Shown here one piece after another: positions 63,376-64,000 of a stretch of DNA of 64,000 nt. Position 1 is the first letter of the stretch. Every line of letters starts with the position of its first letter. Below the pieces are notes generated by a model. That model was not told the DNA's origin, did no database searches, and saw only the letters and a list, made by a program, of their open reading frames with translations. Both the position numbers and the translations under genes were made by a program. This DNA is from Dendrophyllia cribrosa (lineage: Eukaryota; Cnidaria; Anthozoa; Scleractinia; Dendrophylliidae), in NCBI GenBank assembly GCA_024195265.1, contig JAJLRJ010000003.1, positions 56,915,489-56,979,488 of the forward strand, read 5' to 3'.

Positions 63376-64000
63376 TTAAACGAGAAAACGGTCCCCACGG
63401 AAAAGAGTACGTTGAGTGGATTACCGAGCGTAGAAGCAAAACCCACACTGGTGAACATGAATTTGTTCCCGACCGCTCTTTCAACCCCAAAATGTACGCT
63501 ACAGAGGGACTACGGTGTCCAGTGAAAATCTTCCGAGAATATCTGTCCAGGCGACCACTTGAGATGAACAGTGAAGACGCCCCATTTTACCTGGCAGCCA
63601 TTACTAAGCCTGCTTCTACGATCTGGTACAAGAAACAGCCACTTGGCAAGAACTCGCTTGGTTCATATATGAAGTCTATGAGCGAGGCCGCAGGATTGAC
63701 CGGACGACACGCCAACCACTCCGTACGTAGAACCATGATCTCAACTCTTCGGAAAGAGAACGTCGAGCCTTTAAACATCATTGCACTCGCTGGACAAAGA
63801 AATCTGAAGTCCTTAGACAGCTATTCCAGCACTTCCACCGAGCAGCAAAAGGACATGTCAGCAAAACTCAGCAACTACATGGAAGATTCCAAAACAAGCA
63901 AGTCTCCAGTTGAAAGCAACATCCTGAAGCCTCAGATTGCTTCAAATGGCCAGCACGATGATGGAGCCAAAAATATGTTCACTGGAGCAGTCTTCAACAA

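Larger units (their letters stand above)
61805..64000 (+). pseudogene. Crypton-type tyrosine recombinase (DUF3504-like), decayed, runs off the window
   Basis: Blocks in order: an acidic N-terminus (LDEPNFDLFTTFQLDFLDD), a core-binding part (SDLNVFYGWAKSV, LTSQFRSIDRFLRERG), a catalytic part (NNTMFFGWRARDEHH with the first Arg), and beyond an insertion LRCPVKIFREYLSRRP and GRHANHSVRRTMISTLR (H..R), with a likely catalytic Tyr in SLDSYSS. This is the DUF3504/Crypton pattern also found in domesticated KCTD1/ZMYM relatives. It is broken by a TAG near the start, a shift near 62260, a TAA at 62613, a 1-nt shift at the second insertion, and two MITEs. The end lies outside the window. Confidence 0.75.

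Overview
The window is nuclear DNA of an animal, most likely a cnidarian and probably a stony coral. It is AT-rich, its genes have several introns with GT/AG borders and long transposon-filled introns, and its repeats (hammerhead-bearing Penelope-like elements, TTAA-inserted foldbacks, many short hairpin elements, CCAAT-rich elements) are of a kind I associate with coral genomes. The species assignment is inference; the eukaryotic gene structure is read directly from the sequence.

Three host genes can be read, all on the + strand. (1) 176-2966: the last five coding exons of an ATF6-type ER-stress transcription factor (lumenal C-terminus). (2) 16472-45290: eleven coding exons with consistent splice phases that total 4560 nt, encoding a predicted 1519-residue secreted protein. 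It has a signal peptide, two transferrin-type lobes, a Trp-rich insertion of about 205 residues in the second lobe, an acidic Cys-rich linker, 19 copies of an 11-residue Met/Gly/Lys repeat, about 12 shorter Met-Gly repeats, and a Cys-rich then Trp/Asn/Asp-rich tail. This mosaic protein is the most interesting object in the window. (3) 51142-54743: a two-exon, 174-residue HAD-superfamily protein.

Everything else is repeat-derived or unassigned. Region 6367-16350 is a nest: a LINE is split by an 8.1-kb element with TTAA duplications, which holds a 15-bp minisatellite, a Harbinger-type MITE and a 4.75-kb PIF/Harbinger transposon with two genes. The nest ends close to the TATA-like box of the transferrin-like gene. 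Intron 2 of that gene holds a 4.3-kb pogo/Tigger-type transposon with an intact 640-codon transposase and a second, spliced HIRAN-like gene, an inverted Penelope-like dimer flanked by a 14-bp duplication, and several hairpin MITEs. Later introns hold G/C-homopolymer elements (one G tract is 112 nt), a deleted LINE, tandem repeats, a well-formed hammerhead ribozyme motif at 42958-42984 and tRNA-like sequences. The right end (61805-64000) is a decayed Crypton-type tyrosine recombinase gene split by two MITEs.

Nothing suggests that the three host genes work together. Their neighbourhood is shaped mainly by repeated transposon insertion.
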